A DNA stretch of 64,000 nucleotides from Comamonas avium (lineage in GTDB: Bacteria > Pseudomonadota > Gammaproteobacteria > Burkholderiales > Burkholderiaceae_C): NCBI RefSeq assembly GCF_014836675.1, contig NZ_JACSQK010000005.1, positions 342,629 through 406,628 of the forward strand, given 5' to 3'. The notes beneath the pieces are model-generated. The model was not told the DNA's origin, did not search any database, and worked only from the letters and a program-made list of their open reading frames with translations. This document shows, piece by piece, positions 42,290 to 51,410 of this stretch (positions are counted from its first letter, which is position 1; each line of letters opens with the position of its first letter). The position numbers and the translations under genes are program-made.

Positions 42290-43996
42290 TTAGAGTGCCT
42301 GCATTTCCTTGTTTAGTTGCGTGGGGTTTTGGGGTGCGGCGGGTGCAGCCTCAGGTTTCACGGCGGGAGTGTCTGTCTGCTTGCCCACGGTCGGTGGCAC
42401 ATCCAGATAAGGCAGCTTCAGGGCCGAGCTGGTCATGCGACGAATTTCGTTGGTATAGCCTGCGTCATCGTTGATCTTTTTGCCGTATGAGGGCACGATC
42501 TTTTGGATGTGGTTCTTCCACTCTGTGCTGGCCATTTGCTCAGGGAAGGACTTCTTGAGCAGGTTCAGCATGATGTGGGGTGCGGTAGAAGCGCCGGGCG
42601 ATGCTCCCAGCAACGCAGCGATGCTGCCGTCTTGCGAGCCGACGATCTCTGTGCCGAACTGCAATACAGCGCCTTTTTCTGGATCGCGTTTGATGATTTG
42701 CACGCGCTGGCCAGCTGTCACCAGGCGCCAGTCTTCACGCTTGGCGTGGGGGAAGTACTCTTGCAGCACTTGCTGGCGGTCTTCATCAGTGAGCTCGGCC
42801 TGTTGCAGCAGGTACTGAACCAGGTCCAGATTGTGGATACCCACGCCCAGCATGCCCATCAGGTTGTCGTGGTTGACCGAGGAGAACAGGTCCCACCATG
42901 AGCCGTACTTGAGGAACTTGGTTGTAGCCAGTGCAAAGGGGCCAAACAGCATCACAGGCTGACCGTCGAGCTGGCGAGCATCCAGATGGGGTACTGACAT
43001 GGGGGGCGAGCCGGTGGAAGCAATGCCGTAGGCTTTGACATCGTGGCGTTTTGTGAGCTCTGGGTTCTCAATCGCCAGAAACTGTCCGCCGACAGGGAAG
43101 CCTGCGTAGTTCTTGGATTCAGGAATGCCCGAGGCTTGCAGCATTTTGAGCGCAGCACCACCGGCACCTACGAAAACGAACTTGGCTTTGATGGTTTTTT
43201 CCTGGCCCGCGTTGGCCAGGTCGGCCACGGTGACGTTCCAGGTCTTGTCGGCATTCTGGCGCAGGGCAGTCACTTCGCTTTGCAGGTGCAATTTGAAGTT
43301 GGCCGTCTTTTGCAAAGATGCCATCAACTGTTGCGTCCACACGCCGTGGTTCACGTCAGTGCCCAAAGGCATATAAGTGGCGGCGATCTTCTGTGCCGGG
43401 TCACGGCCTTCGATCATCAGTGGTGCCCACTGTTTGATTTTCTCTTGGTCCTCGGAATATTCCATGCCGTAGAACAGAGGGTTCTGGATCAGGGCTTCTT
43501 GGCGTTTCTTCAGGAAGCTAATGTTGTCCTCACCCCAGACAAAGCTCATGTGGGGTGTGGCGTTCACGAAGGTTTCAGGCGCCTGCAGGTGGCCGCGGCC
43601 AACCTGGTGAGCCCAGAACTGGCGTGTTACCTCGAACTGCTCGGCAATGCCGATGGCACGCTTGGTCTCCACGCTGCCATCAGGCAACTGAGGGGTGTAG
43701 TTCAGTTCGGCAAAACCGGAGTGGCCCGTGCCCGCGTTGTTCCAGCCATAGGTGCTCTCCAGAGCCACGCCGTCAAGGCGCTCGAAGACTTCCATCTTCC
43801 AGTCGGGCTGCAGCTCCTGCAGATAAGTGGCCAGCGTGGCGCTCATTGCGCCTGCGCCCACCATCACCACGTCCACCGGCTGCTCGTTCTCTGCCTTGGG
43901 AACTGAACGGGGGAGCAGTGGCCAGTTTAAAAATAACAGGGCCGCCAGGATCAGGGTCGCAACAACGCCCAATCCTATTTTGATTGACTTTTTCAT
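42290..43996 (-). CDS. mqo: Malate:quinone oxidoreductase with N-terminal membrane anchor
   Basis: ATG 43996 ([10 protein letters not shown]) gives 568 residues. A hydrophobic anchor ([19 protein letters not shown], about 11-30) precedes the FAD motif [20 protein letters not shown]. Family blocks include [47 protein letters not shown]-like [20 protein letters not shown] and [20 protein letters not shown]. It oxidises malate to oxaloacetate with quinone reduction. Classical Mqo lacks the N-terminal anchor. The leader holds a terminator-like hairpin and an FNR-type box. Confidence 0.93.
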   Translation of the reverse strand: MKKSIKIGLGVVATLILAALLFLNWPLLPRSVPKAENEQPVDVVMVGAGAMSATLATYLQELQPDWKMEVFERLDGVALESTYGWNNAGTGHSGFAELNYTPQLPDGSVETKRAIGIAEQFEVTRQFWAHQVGRGHLQAPETFVNATPHMSFVWGEDNISFLKKRQEALIQNPLFYGMEYSEDQEKIKQWAPLMIEGRDPAQKIAATYMPLGTDVNHGVWTQQLMASLQKTANFKLHLQSEVTALRQNADKTWNVTVADLANAGQEKTIKAKFVFVGAGGAALKMLQASGIPESKNYAGFPVGGQFLAIENPELTKRHDVKAYGIASTGSPPMSVPHLDARQLDGQPVMLFGPFALATTKFLKYGSWWDLFSSVNHDNLMGMLGVGIHNLDLVQYLLQQAELTDEDRQQVLQEYFPHAKREDWRLVTAGQRVQIIKRDPEKGAVLQFGTEIVGSQDGSIAALLGASPGASTAPHIMLNLLKKSFPEQMASTEWKNHIQKIVPSYGKKINDDAGYTNEIRRMTSSALKLPYLDVPPTVGKQTDTPAVKPEAAPAAPQNPTQLNKEMQAL

Positions 43997-44013
43997 GACT
44001 CTTCGAGGCTGGA

Positions 44014-44049
44014 TGACAAAAAAAGCCTGCGCGCATGTGGCAGGCTTTT
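44014..44049 (-). terminator. Terminator-like hairpin in the mqo leader
   Basis: On the minus strand AAAAGCCTGC-(9)-GCAGGCTTTTTTT, a 10-bp perfect stem plus T run, ends 18 bases before the mqo ATG. No annotated gene ends between it and the rpsT terminator, so it terminates leader RNA: either attenuation of mqo or the end of a small RNA of about 100-130 nt. A 26-codon frame (ATG 44073 to TGA 43993) runs through it and overlaps the mqo start by ATGA, but lacks a good ribosome site. Confidence 0.65.
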
Positions 44050-44124
44050 GTGTTGATTCAGAAAGCAGGTCATATAGATGACACAAGACTTTTCGACCTC
44101 AAATTATCTTTGATCAATAAAAAA

Positions 44125-44138
44125 TTGATGCTAATCAA
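44125..44138. promoter_or_regulatory. FNR/ANR-type box upstream of mqo
   Basis: TTGAT-GCTA-ATCAA matches the FNR consensus TTGATNNNNATCAA exactly. A further perfect palindrome ATTAGTACTAAT lies about 7-20 bp further upstream and a TTGATCAA nearby. The site is about 130 bp before the mqo ATG and points to oxygen control. Confidence 0.7.
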
Positions 44139-44227
44139 TTGGTATTAGTACTAATCTGATAAGCGGTTTGCCCGCGTTCGTATGGGATGCATGCTGGCGT
44201 GCGTTCAATGGCCGATGTACAGGCAAC

Positions 44228-44249
44228 AAAAAACCGCCCGAAGGCGGTT
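44228..44249 (-). terminator. Terminator of rpsT
   Basis: On the minus strand AACCGCC-TTCG-GGCGGTTTTTTG: UUCG-loop hairpin and T run. A second perfect dyad CGGATGGCC/GGCCATCCG at 44285-44303 lies between it and the stop. Confidence 0.88.
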
Positions 44250-44322
44250 AGATGTTTCGCTGGCAGCGCACCCGTAGCAAACGGCGGATGGCCAGGCCAT
44301 CCGGGCGATGCCTAAATGTGGA

Positions 44323-44616
44323 TTAGGCGGCCAGTGCCAAGGCTTTAACCTTGGACGACAGGCGGCTCTTATCGCGAGCAGCCTTGTTCTTGTGGAAGAT
44401 GCCCTTGTCGGACACGGTATCCAGCACGGACTGAGCCTTGGCAAACAGTTCGGTAGCCTTCACCTTGTCGCCGGCCAGGACAGCCTTCTCGACGTTCTTG
44501 ACAGCAGTACGGTACTTCGAACGCAGCGATGTGTTCGCAGCGTTCAGCTTGACGTTTTGGCGAGCGCGCTTGCGGCCGGAGGCCAGGCGGGGGTTCTTTT
44601 TGGCTTTAGTTGCCAT
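44323..44616 (-). CDS. rpsT: 30S ribosomal protein S20
   Basis: From ATG 44616 with AAGGA upstream, the 97-residue basic protein has [39 protein letters not shown] and [20 protein letters not shown], the S20 signature. It binds 16S rRNA helices. Divergent from murJ, the common betaproteobacterial arrangement. Confidence 0.98.
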   Translation of the reverse strand: MATKAKKNPRLASGRKRARQNVKLNAANTSLRSKYRTAVKNVEKAVLAGDKVKATELFAKAQSVLDTVSDKGIFHKNKAARDKSRLSSKVKALALAA

Positions 44617-44864
44617 GATGTATTCCTTGAGTTGTCTGTGGATGATGCCAGCGAAGCCAGCGATTATAGCAACGCTTGCGAGGGCTTGCAGCAGATGGCG
44701 TGCGCACCACAAGTGGGCGCTGTGATTTATTTGGTGCATGTGCTGCATGTGATGCACCAGATTGGTGTTTTTGAGGTTGAAGCCCCAAACGGCGCAACGT
44801 AACGGATTGCAGCTTTGCTGCGTGCTGCGTGTCAGCCGAGGTTTGGCATAGCTACACTGCCAGG

Positions 44865-46427
44865 GTGTCACTTCTCAAATCCGCCTCCACTGTTTCGTTG
44901 ATGACCCTGGCCTCCCGGGTCACAGGTCTGGCCCGTGATCTGATCATGGCCTCCATGTTCGGGGCCAATGCGCTCACGGACGCCTTCAACGTCGCCTTCC
45001 GTATTCCTAACCTGTTTCGGCGCTTGTTTGCCGAAGGGGCGTTCAGCCAGGCCTTTGTTCCTGTGCTGGCGACCACCAAGACCCAGGAGGGCGAGGAGCG
45101 AACGCGCGCATTGATTGGCAATGTTGCCACCGTGCTGTTTTGGGTGCTGCTGCTGACGTGCGTGGTGGGCGTGGCAGGTGCTCCGGTATTGGTATGGCTG
45201 CTGGCCAGTGGCTTTGAAAGCGGGCATGCCCAAGAAGCAGCAGTGCTGATGACGCGCTGGATGTTCCCCTACATCGGCTTCATGTCCATGGTGGCGCTGT
45301 GTGCTGGGGTGCTCAATACCTGGAAACAGTTTGCGGTACCCGCGGTCACGCCGGTCTTGCTGAACGTTTGCATGATTGGTGCAGCCTTGCTGCTGGCTCC
45401 ATGGCTGGATCGCCAGGGCATTGAGCCCATATATGCCATGGCCGCAGGCGTTGTGCTCGGTGGCGTGCTCCAGTTGGGTGTGCAGTTACCCGTGCTGAAA
45501 AAATTGGGTTTGCTGCCCCGCATTGGCCTCACGCCTTCGGCCATCAAGGCCGCGTGGAGCGACGGTGGTGTGCGCCGCATCCTGTCACTGATGCTGCCTG
45601 CCCTGCTGGGGGTGGGGGTGGCGCAGGTCAGCCTGATGATTAATACGCAAATTGCGTCCTACCTGACACCGGGCAGTGTGACGTGGCTGTTTTACGCCGA
45701 TCGGTTGATGGAGTTTCCCACCGCGCTGCTGGGGGTGGCGCTGGGTGTTGTGCTGACACCGCAGCTGGCGTCGGCCAAAGCGGCGGGCGATGCGCAACGC
45801 TACTCCGATATGCTCGACTGGGGTCTGCGTCTGGTGGTGCTGCTGGCGGTGCCCTGTGCCGTGGGGCTGCTGGCATTTGCCGAGCCATTGGTGGCCACCT
45901 TGTTTCACCGTGGTGCGCTGCAAAGCAGCGACGTTTCCAAAATCGCTTTGGCGCTGGTTGGCTATGGGGCCGGACTGGTTGGTCTGGTGGCAATCAAGGT
46001 CTTGGCGCCCGGCTACTTTGCCAGTCAGGACATGCGCACGCCGGTGAAGATTGCTGTGGCTGTGTTGGTGCTGACTCAAATCATGAATGCGGTCTTGGTG
46101 CCCTGGATTGCGCATGCGGGCCTGGCACTGTCTATTGGGCTGGGTGCACTGGTCAACGCGGTGTGGCTGCTGGTTGGCCTGCTGCGCCGCGGTGCCTACA
46201 AACCTGTTGTGGGCTGGGGCAAATACCTGCTGCAGGTGGCCGCTGCAGCCATGTTGCTGGGTGCTTTTTTGGGATGGGGTGCGCACCAGTGGGACTGGAA
46301 GGCTTTGCAAGCCCATGAGTGGCAGCGCATTGGATTGATGACGCTGATGCTGGCCGGCTCGGCAGCCATTTACTTTGGAGCACTGTGGGCTTCGGGCTTG
46401 AAGCTGCGCAGTTTGCTGCGTCGCTGA
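44865..46427 (+). CDS. murJ: Lipid II flippase MurJ
   Basis: GTG 44865 ([20 protein letters not shown]) fits the family start; the frame is open from 44829. The 520-residue protein has 14 predicted helices, [20 protein letters not shown] and [20 protein letters not shown] at the N-terminus with the conserved Arg residues, and a second MVF half from about 240. It flips lipid II for peptidoglycan synthesis and is usually essential. Confidence 0.95.
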   Translation: MSLLKSASTVSLMTLASRVTGLARDLIMASMFGANALTDAFNVAFRIPNLFRRLFAEGAFSQAFVPVLATTKTQEGEERTRALIGNVATVLFWVLLLTCVVGVAGAPVLVWLLASGFESGHAQEAAVLMTRWMFPYIGFMSMVALCAGVLNTWKQFAVPAVTPVLLNVCMIGAALLLAPWLDRQGIEPIYAMAAGVVLGGVLQLGVQLPVLKKLGLLPRIGLTPSAIKAAWSDGGVRRILSLMLPALLGVGVAQVSLMINTQIASYLTPGSVTWLFYADRLMEFPTALLGVALGVVLTPQLASAKAAGDAQRYSDMLDWGLRLVVLLAVPCAVGLLAFAEPLVATLFHRGALQSSDVSKIALALVGYGAGLVGLVAIKVLAPGYFASQDMRTPVKIAVAVLVLTQIMNAVLVPWIAHAGLALSIGLGALVNAVWLLVGLLRRGAYKPVVGWGKYLLQVAAAAMLLGAFLGWGAHQWDWKALQAHEWQRIGLMTLMLAGSAAIYFGALWASGLKLRSLLRR

Positions 46428-46486
46428 TGGTGTCTATACCGTGACAAGGGCTTTGCAGTTCGACAAATCACGGTAGAGTGCGCAGC

Positions 46487-47335
46487 ATGTCGTTCAATTT
46501 CGAAGTCCCTTCTGCGCTTGACCACTTCCAGTGTCTGGTTGGCCACGATGTGGCCTTTCCGTTGCTGGAGGCGGCTGCCAGTCTGGCGCAAGAGGCTGTG
46601 CCGGAGCTGGACGTACAGGACGTTCTGTTTCAGGTCGATGGCTTGGCCGAGCGCCTGCGCAAGACCATTCCCTGGGGCGCAACGGCGATGCAGCGCCACT
46701 TCATGCTCAATGAGTTTTTTTACGAAAAACTCGGGTTCGCAGCCAATGCCAACGACTTTACAGATCCGTCCAACAGCTACATGCACCATGTGCTGCAAAC
46801 GCGCCGGGGCATTCCCATTTCTCTGGCGGTGCTGTGGATGGAGCTGGCGTGGGGGATTGGCCTGAAGGTCGATGGCATTTCTTTTCCCGGACACTTTTTG
46901 GTGAAGGTGCGTGTGGATGAGGGCATCATCATTCAAGACCCTCTGACTGGGCGCGGCCTGACGCAGAACATGCTGTCGGAGCGGCTGGAGCCTTTTCGTG
47001 AAGGCTGGGGGCTGGCAGAGGACGATATCGCACCGCTGCATATGTTTTTGGTGCCTGCCAGTGGCGCAGAGATCATTGAGCGCATGCTGCGCAATCTCAA
47101 AAGCATCTACGTGCAGGACGGTCAGCAACCGTTGCTGCTGGGTGTGCTCAACCGGCTGATTATTCTGAGCCCCAAGCATGCGGACAACTACCGTGACCGT
47201 GGTCTGGTGCTGGCTCAAATGGGGCAGCGCAATGATGCCTTGCGCGATTTGCAAACCTATGTGCGCATGGCACAAGCCCCCCATGACTTGAGCCTGATTG
47301 AGGCACGGATCGAGTTGCTGCGAGCTGCTCGATAA
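46487..47335 (+). CDS. sirB1: SirB1-family transglutaminase-like/TPR protein
   Basis: The 282-residue protein has MQRHFMLNEFFYEKLGFAAN, the catalytic-like RRGIPISLAVLWMELAWGIG and VDGISFPGHFLVKV (transglutaminase-like core) and a C-terminal TPR (NYRDRGLVLAQMGQRNDALR). Found widely beside murJ or prfA; function not settled. Starts 59 bp after murJ on the same strand. Confidence 0.88.
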   Translation: MSFNFEVPSALDHFQCLVGHDVAFPLLEAAASLAQEAVPELDVQDVLFQVDGLAERLRKTIPWGATAMQRHFMLNEFFYEKLGFAANANDFTDPSNSYMHHVLQTRRGIPISLAVLWMELAWGIGLKVDGISFPGHFLVKVRVDEGIIIQDPLTGRGLTQNMLSERLEPFREGWGLAEDDIAPLHMFLVPASGAEIIERMLRNLKSIYVQDGQQPLLLGVLNRLIILSPKHADNYRDRGLVLAQMGQRNDALRDLQTYVRMAQAPHDLSLIEARIELLRAAR

Positions 47336-47358
47336 AGGTGATGGGGTTGCGCGGGTTT

Positions 47359-47455
47359 AAAAAAAATAGAGCGCATGGCGCTCTATTTTTAATAGTTTCA
47401 AAGTGATTTATATCTGAACTGCTTTAAATGCATGCGCAGACAGCTCTCTTTTTAA
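47359..47455. repeat. Intergenic repeat copy D with terminator hairpin
   Basis: It contains AATAGAGCGC-(2)-GCGCTCTATTTTT (about 47366-47390), a good terminator for sirB1 and, through the A tract, for the convergent AI-2E gene. The right end (GCGCAGACAGCTCTCTTTTTAA) resembles the ends of copies A-C. Its membership in the repeat family is less sure than that of A and B. Confidence 0.55.
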
Positions 47456-47459
47456 TTGC

Positions 47460-48521
47460 TCACACAAGCCTGGACGCTTCCAGCTCTTTCTTGAGGTAAG
47501 CATAAAACAGCGGGGCAGCCACCAGGCCTGCGGGGCCAAAGACCGATTCGGCCACAAACATCACGGTCAGCAACTCCCAGACTGCCATGTGTGTGCGCTG
47601 ACCCACCACCTTGGCGTTGATGACGTATTCGGCTTTGTGAATCAAGATCAAAAAGCCCAGACACACAGCAGCAGCCACGGGTGAGACGGACAGGCCCACA
47701 ATGGTCAGCACCACGTTGCAAAACAGATTGCCAACGATAGGGATCAGGCCGGCCACAAAAGTCAGCATGATGAGTGCTGGTGTATAGGGCAGAGCCATGT
47801 CCAGCGCAGGCAGGATGAACAGCAGGAAAATGGCGGTGAGCGAGGTGTTGAACAGCGCAATCCAGAACTGCGCGGCCACAATTTGGCGAAATGCTTCGCC
47901 CAGCAGCATGACGCGGCGCTGCAGTGCCTGCGTCAGCGGTGCGCGCGGAGCAATCCGGGGACGAACGGCTGCCAGCGCACCAATCAGCAGGCCCATGTAG
48001 GCATGCAGCAAACCACCCAGCCATGCCTTGCCGGCAGAAGCCAGGCTGCCTGCTTTGGTGGCCAGATAGGTGGCAATGGTTTGCTGAATCTCAGCAGCCC
48101 CCTGGGGCAGCATGGTGCCCAGCTCTGCAGGCAGTTTTTGGCGCAGCTCCAGCACGGTGTTGGCCAGGTAGTCCAGCAGCTCTTTGTACTGGTGGGGAAT
48201 GTCGGTCAGGTAGCCGCGCGAGTGGGTCAGCGCAATAGCCAGCCAGATCAGGGGGGCAATGGACACCAGTGTGGCTGCAGTCACCTGGGCCCAGCGATCC
48301 GGCGTGGGGCCCGGAGGGCGGCGATCAATCAGTGACAGTATCGATGCCAGACCACGCGTCAATAAAAAGCCCAGGCATGCGCAAAGCAGCCCGGGCAGCA
48401 GTTTTTGCCACATGACCAGCAGCAGCGTGCAGGCCATGAGCAGGTAGCTGGCGATCATCACACCGCGAGAAGGCGCGGCAGGGGGTGGGCAAACGGCTGA
48501 AAGTTGATGCTGATTCCCCAT
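47460..48521 (-). CDS. AI-2E family transporter (PerM/TqsA-like)
   Basis: ATG 48521 (MGNQHQLSA) gives 353 residues; the frame continues upstream into purM and is not real there. There are about eight TM segments, including VMIASYLLMACTLLLVMWQK and LMLTFVAGLIPIVGNLFCNV (the conserved P-x-G-N region), and a central soluble domain. The family exports small molecules or acts in Na+/H+ exchange. It begins 22 bp after purM on the same strand. Confidence 0.87.
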   Translation of the reverse strand: MGNQHQLSAVCPPPAAPSRGVMIASYLLMACTLLLVMWQKLLPGLLCACLGFLLTRGLASILSLIDRRPPGPTPDRWAQVTAATLVSIAPLIWLAIALTHSRGYLTDIPHQYKELLDYLANTVLELRQKLPAELGTMLPQGAAEIQQTIATYLATKAGSLASAGKAWLGGLLHAYMGLLIGALAAVRPRIAPRAPLTQALQRRVMLLGEAFRQIVAAQFWIALFNTSLTAIFLLFILPALDMALPYTPALIMLTFVAGLIPIVGNLFCNVVLTIVGLSVSPVAAAVCLGFLILIHKAEYVINAKVVGQRTHMAVWELLTVMFVAESVFGPAGLVAAPLFYAYLKKELEASRLV

Positions 48522-48543
48522 ATGTGACGATCTGTAGAAGTGT

Positions 48544-49596
48544 TTACAAAACTTGGACGGCAGCGCCTTCGCTGCGTTGCGTAATGTTACCGATCGTATA
48601 GACCGTTTCACCCAGTTGGCGCAAAGTTGCTGCAGTGGCCTCGGCTTCTTGCGCGTCAACCACCACCACCATGCCAATGCCGTTGTTGAAGGTGCGGTTC
48701 ATTTCCACATCATCAATGCCGGCGGTTTTTTGCAGCCAGGCAAACAATTCGGTCTGTGGCCAGCTGCCGGCCTTCAGGTCAGCGCCTGTGCCTTCGGGCA
48801 GCACACGGGGAATGTTTTCCAGCAAGCCGCCGCCGGTGATGTGGGCCAGTGCCTTGATGGGGTGCTGGGCCAGCGCAGTCAGTACGTTCTTGACGTACAG
48901 GCGGGTGGGCTCCATCACGGCTTGCTTGAAGGGCTTGCCATCCAAAGTAGCGGGAACATTGCCTTGGCTTTCAGCGCGTTCAATGCACTTGCGCACCAGC
49001 GAGAAGCCGTTGGAGTGCACGCCTGCAGAGGCCAGGCCGAGCACCACGTCGCCAGGCTTGACGTTCTGACCCGTCAAAATTTTGGACTTTTCGACGGCGC
49101 CCACAGCAAAACCAGCCAGGTCGTATTCGCCAGCGGGGTACATGCCGGGCATCTCAGCGGTTTCACCACCGATCAGTGCACAGCCGGACAGCTCGCAGCC
49201 CTTGGCAATACCGCCCACTACGGCTGCAGCGGTATCTACATCCAGCTTGCCGCAGGCAAAGTAGTCCAGGAAAAACAGTGGCTCGGCGCCTTGCACCAGC
49301 ACATCGTTGACGCTCATGGCAACCAGATCGATGCCCACGGTGTCGTGCATGTTCCACTCAAATGCCAGACGCAGCTTGGTGCCCACACCATCGGTGCCGG
49401 AGACCAGAACGGGTTCTTTGTAACGCTTGGGCACTTCAAACAGCGCACCGAAGCCGCCAATGCCTGCCATCACGCCTTCACGCATGGTTTTCTTGGCCAA
49501 GGGCTTGATGCGCTCAATCAGTGCGTCGCCCGCGTCGATGTCAACGCCAGCGTCTTTGTAAGAAATGGGGGTAGATTGGGAGGCAGAGGAGCTCAT
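48544..49596 (-). CDS. purM: Phosphoribosylformylglycinamidine cyclo-ligase
   Basis: The 350-residue enzyme shows [20 protein letters not shown] at the start, [49 protein letters not shown], the [20 protein letters not shown] block and [16 protein letters not shown]. It makes AIR from FGAM in purine synthesis. PurM followed by an AI-2E permease and divergent from hda is the usual order in this group. Confidence 0.97.
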   Translation of the reverse strand: MSSSASQSTPISYKDAGVDIDAGDALIERIKPLAKKTMREGVMAGIGGFGALFEVPKRYKEPVLVSGTDGVGTKLRLAFEWNMHDTVGIDLVAMSVNDVLVQGAEPLFFLDYFACGKLDVDTAAAVVGGIAKGCELSGCALIGGETAEMPGMYPAGEYDLAGFAVGAVEKSKILTGQNVKPGDVVLGLASAGVHSNGFSLVRKCIERAESQGNVPATLDGKPFKQAVMEPTRLYVKNVLTALAQHPIKALAHITGGGLLENIPRVLPEGTGADLKAGSWPQTELFAWLQKTAGIDDVEMNRTFNNGIGMVVVVDAQEAEATAATLRQLGETVYTIGNITQRSEGAAVQVL

Positions 49597-49824
49597 GGGA
49601 TAGATCTGTGCAGGGATGGTGCCCGGGCGGGTGCAGGGCAGGGGCCGATTCTAAGTCGATACCCAGTGACATGTCCTTCATGCCGCTGTGTCATAGCAGG
49701 GCATCGCGGGTTATAAGAACCCGCTTGGCAGCTCTTTGCTAGTGCCAAGAGCAAGCCTGTGTCTGTGGAATTGGCGGAAGCAGACTAAAATAGACCCTTG
49801 TACCGCACACTTTTGGTTACTTTT

Positions 49825-49959
49825 ATGTCCCTTGCCACTTGGCTGCAAAGGGTTTCGTTCTTTTTCTTCATGCCCACGTTGCTGCTTTTGACTGCATTTT
49901 TTTTGCATTTTCGCTTGCGTAATCGCTGGCAAGACGTACCGACGGCATGCCCTCTATGA
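49825..49959 (+). CDS. 44-residue membrane protein coupled to hda
   Basis: ATG 49825 opens a 44-codon frame: LQRVSFFFFMPTLLLLTAFF is a single TM helix, then basic FRLRNRWQD. Its TGA overlaps the hda ATG (ATGA at 49956-49959), the same coupling seen throughout this operon (pcnB, folK). A TAAAAT at 49786-49791 may be the promoter -10. No family recognised. It may mainly set hda translation. Confidence 0.6.
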   Translation: MSLATWLQRVSFFFFMPTLLLLTAFFLHFRLRNRWQDVPTACPL

Positions 49960-50654
49960 AGCAGTTGGCGCTGGATATTGGCTTGCCCACAGGGCCATCC
50001 CTTTCGCGCTTTTATGCTGGCCGCAATGCGCCGGTGGTCAGTCATCTGCAAAACTGGGTCAACGATGGCTTTGGTGCCGCCCAGCGCTCGCCCGTACCGA
50101 CTTACCTTTGGGGGGCTTCAGGCTCGGGCAAAACCCATTTGCTCAAAGCAGTGCGCGAAATGCTGCGTGAGCAAGGTGCCCAGGTGGGCTGGCTGGATGC
50201 ATCGACCGGTTTTCCACCTGAGTTCGATGAGCGCTGGTCGGCCGTGCTGATGGATGACGTGCACCTGTACACGCCCATGCAGCAAGCCCGTGCCTTTAAC
50301 TGGTTTGTGAACGCCATCAATCCGCCCAGCGGCTCTCCACGATGGATTTTGTCGGCCGGAGATACGCCGCCAGCTGCGATGGAGGTGCGTGACGACCTGC
50401 GCAGCCGTCTGGGCTGGGGCCATGTGTTCCAACTGCATGTGCCCAATGAGGAAGAGCGCCGAGAGGTGCTGAAGACGGAAGCCGCGGCGCGTGGTGTGAC
50501 CTTGAGTGCCGATGTGGTGGACTACATGCTCAAACGCTTTTCGCGTGATCTGGCCAGCTTGATGCAGTTGCTGGACATGCTCGACGAATTTGCTTTGCGC
50601 AATAAGCGTGCAATCACCATTCCCTTGCTCAAAACCATGCTGGAGACTGAATAA
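49956..50654 (+). CDS. hda: DnaA regulatory inactivator Hda
   Basis: ATG 49956 (MKQLALDIGLPTGPSLSRFY) gives 232 residues. The N-terminal QLALDIG is the clamp-binding motif by which Hda docks on DnaN. A short AAA+ DnaA-like ATPase follows: YLWGASGSGKTHLLKAV (Walker A), VLMDDVHLYTPMQQARAFNW (Walker B region) and DLRSRLGWGHVFQL with sensor and Arg-finger region. Hda with clamp-DNA triggers ATP hydrolysis on DnaA to prevent re-initiation. Confidence 0.95.
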   Translation: MKQLALDIGLPTGPSLSRFYAGRNAPVVSHLQNWVNDGFGAAQRSPVPTYLWGASGSGKTHLLKAVREMLREQGAQVGWLDASTGFPPEFDERWSAVLMDDVHLYTPMQQARAFNWFVNAINPPSGSPRWILSAGDTPPAAMEVRDDLRSRLGWGHVFQLHVPNEEERREVLKTEAAARGVTLSADVVDYMLKRFSRDLASLMQLLDMLDEFALRNKRAITIPLLKTMLETE

Positions 50655-50708
50655 GCATGACGCAGTAGTGCGCCACGCTTGCAGTTTTCGCTCTTATTGA
50701 AAGCATTC

Positions 50709-51410
50709 ATGTCTTCTGTCACCCAGGTACCGCGGCCTCGTTTGGCACTGTTTGACCTTGACCACACGTTGATTCCCATGGACTCTGACCATGGCTGGGG
50801 AGAGTTTTCGATTGCCATTGGCTGGAGTGACCGTGCAGAGTTTGGTCAGCGTAATGACGAGTTTTTTGCGCATTACCAGGCAGGCACATTGAATGTGCAC
50901 GACTATGTGCGTTTTGCCACCGAAGCGGTGGTGCAGCGGGGTGCTGATGCAGCCAACGCTGCGCACCAGCGTTTCATGCAGGAAGTGATTGGCCCTGCCA
51001 TCAAGCCCCAAGCCATTGCGCTGGTGCAAAACCATCTGGATGCGGGAGATACCGTGGTGATCACATCGGCCACCAATGAGTTTGTAACCCGCCCGATTGC
51101 CCAGGCATTTGGCGTGCAGGAGTTGATTGCCACCGATTTAGAGCGTGATGCCACTGGCTGGTATACGGGTGCGGTCAAAGGCATACCCAATATGCGCGAA
51201 GGCAAGGTGGCGCGCATGGATGCCTGGCTGGCACAGCGCGGGCTGAGCTGGGATGAGGTGGAATCCACCTTCTATAGCGACTCCATGAACGACGTGCCTT
51301 TGCTGGAGCGGGTCAATCACCCTGTGGCCACCAACCCCGAGCCCCGTTTGCGTGCATTGGCGCAAGAGCGCGGCTGGCGCGTCCTGGATCTGTTTACTGA
51401 GAACACATGA
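50709..51410 (+). CDS. HAD-IB family phosphatase (SerB-like)
   Basis: The 233-residue protein has HAD motif I LALFDLDHTLIP (about 12-23), motif II VVITSATNEFV near 117, a motif III lysine in REGKVARMDAWL near 160 and motif IV YSDSMNDVPLLE near 187. This is the subfamily of unknown small-molecule phosphatases often mis-called SerB; betaproteobacteria have it next to pcnB, as here, and the two overlap by ATGA. Confidence 0.9.
   Translation: MSSVTQVPRPRLALFDLDHTLIPMDSDHGWGEFSIAIGWSDRAEFGQRNDEFFAHYQAGTLNVHDYVRFATEAVVQRGADAANAAHQRFMQEVIGPAIKPQAIALVQNHLDAGDTVVITSATNEFVTRPIAQAFGVQELIATDLERDATGWYTGAVKGIPNMREGKVARMDAWLAQRGLSWDEVESTFYSDSMNDVPLLERVNHPVATNPEPRLRALAQERGWRVLDLFTENT

Noticed and set aside
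48553-49716. 387-codon frame opposite purM
   Set aside because: Antisense shadow of purM; no start signal or recognisable domain. The 387-codon frame opposite rhlE (20949-22112) is rejected for the same reason.
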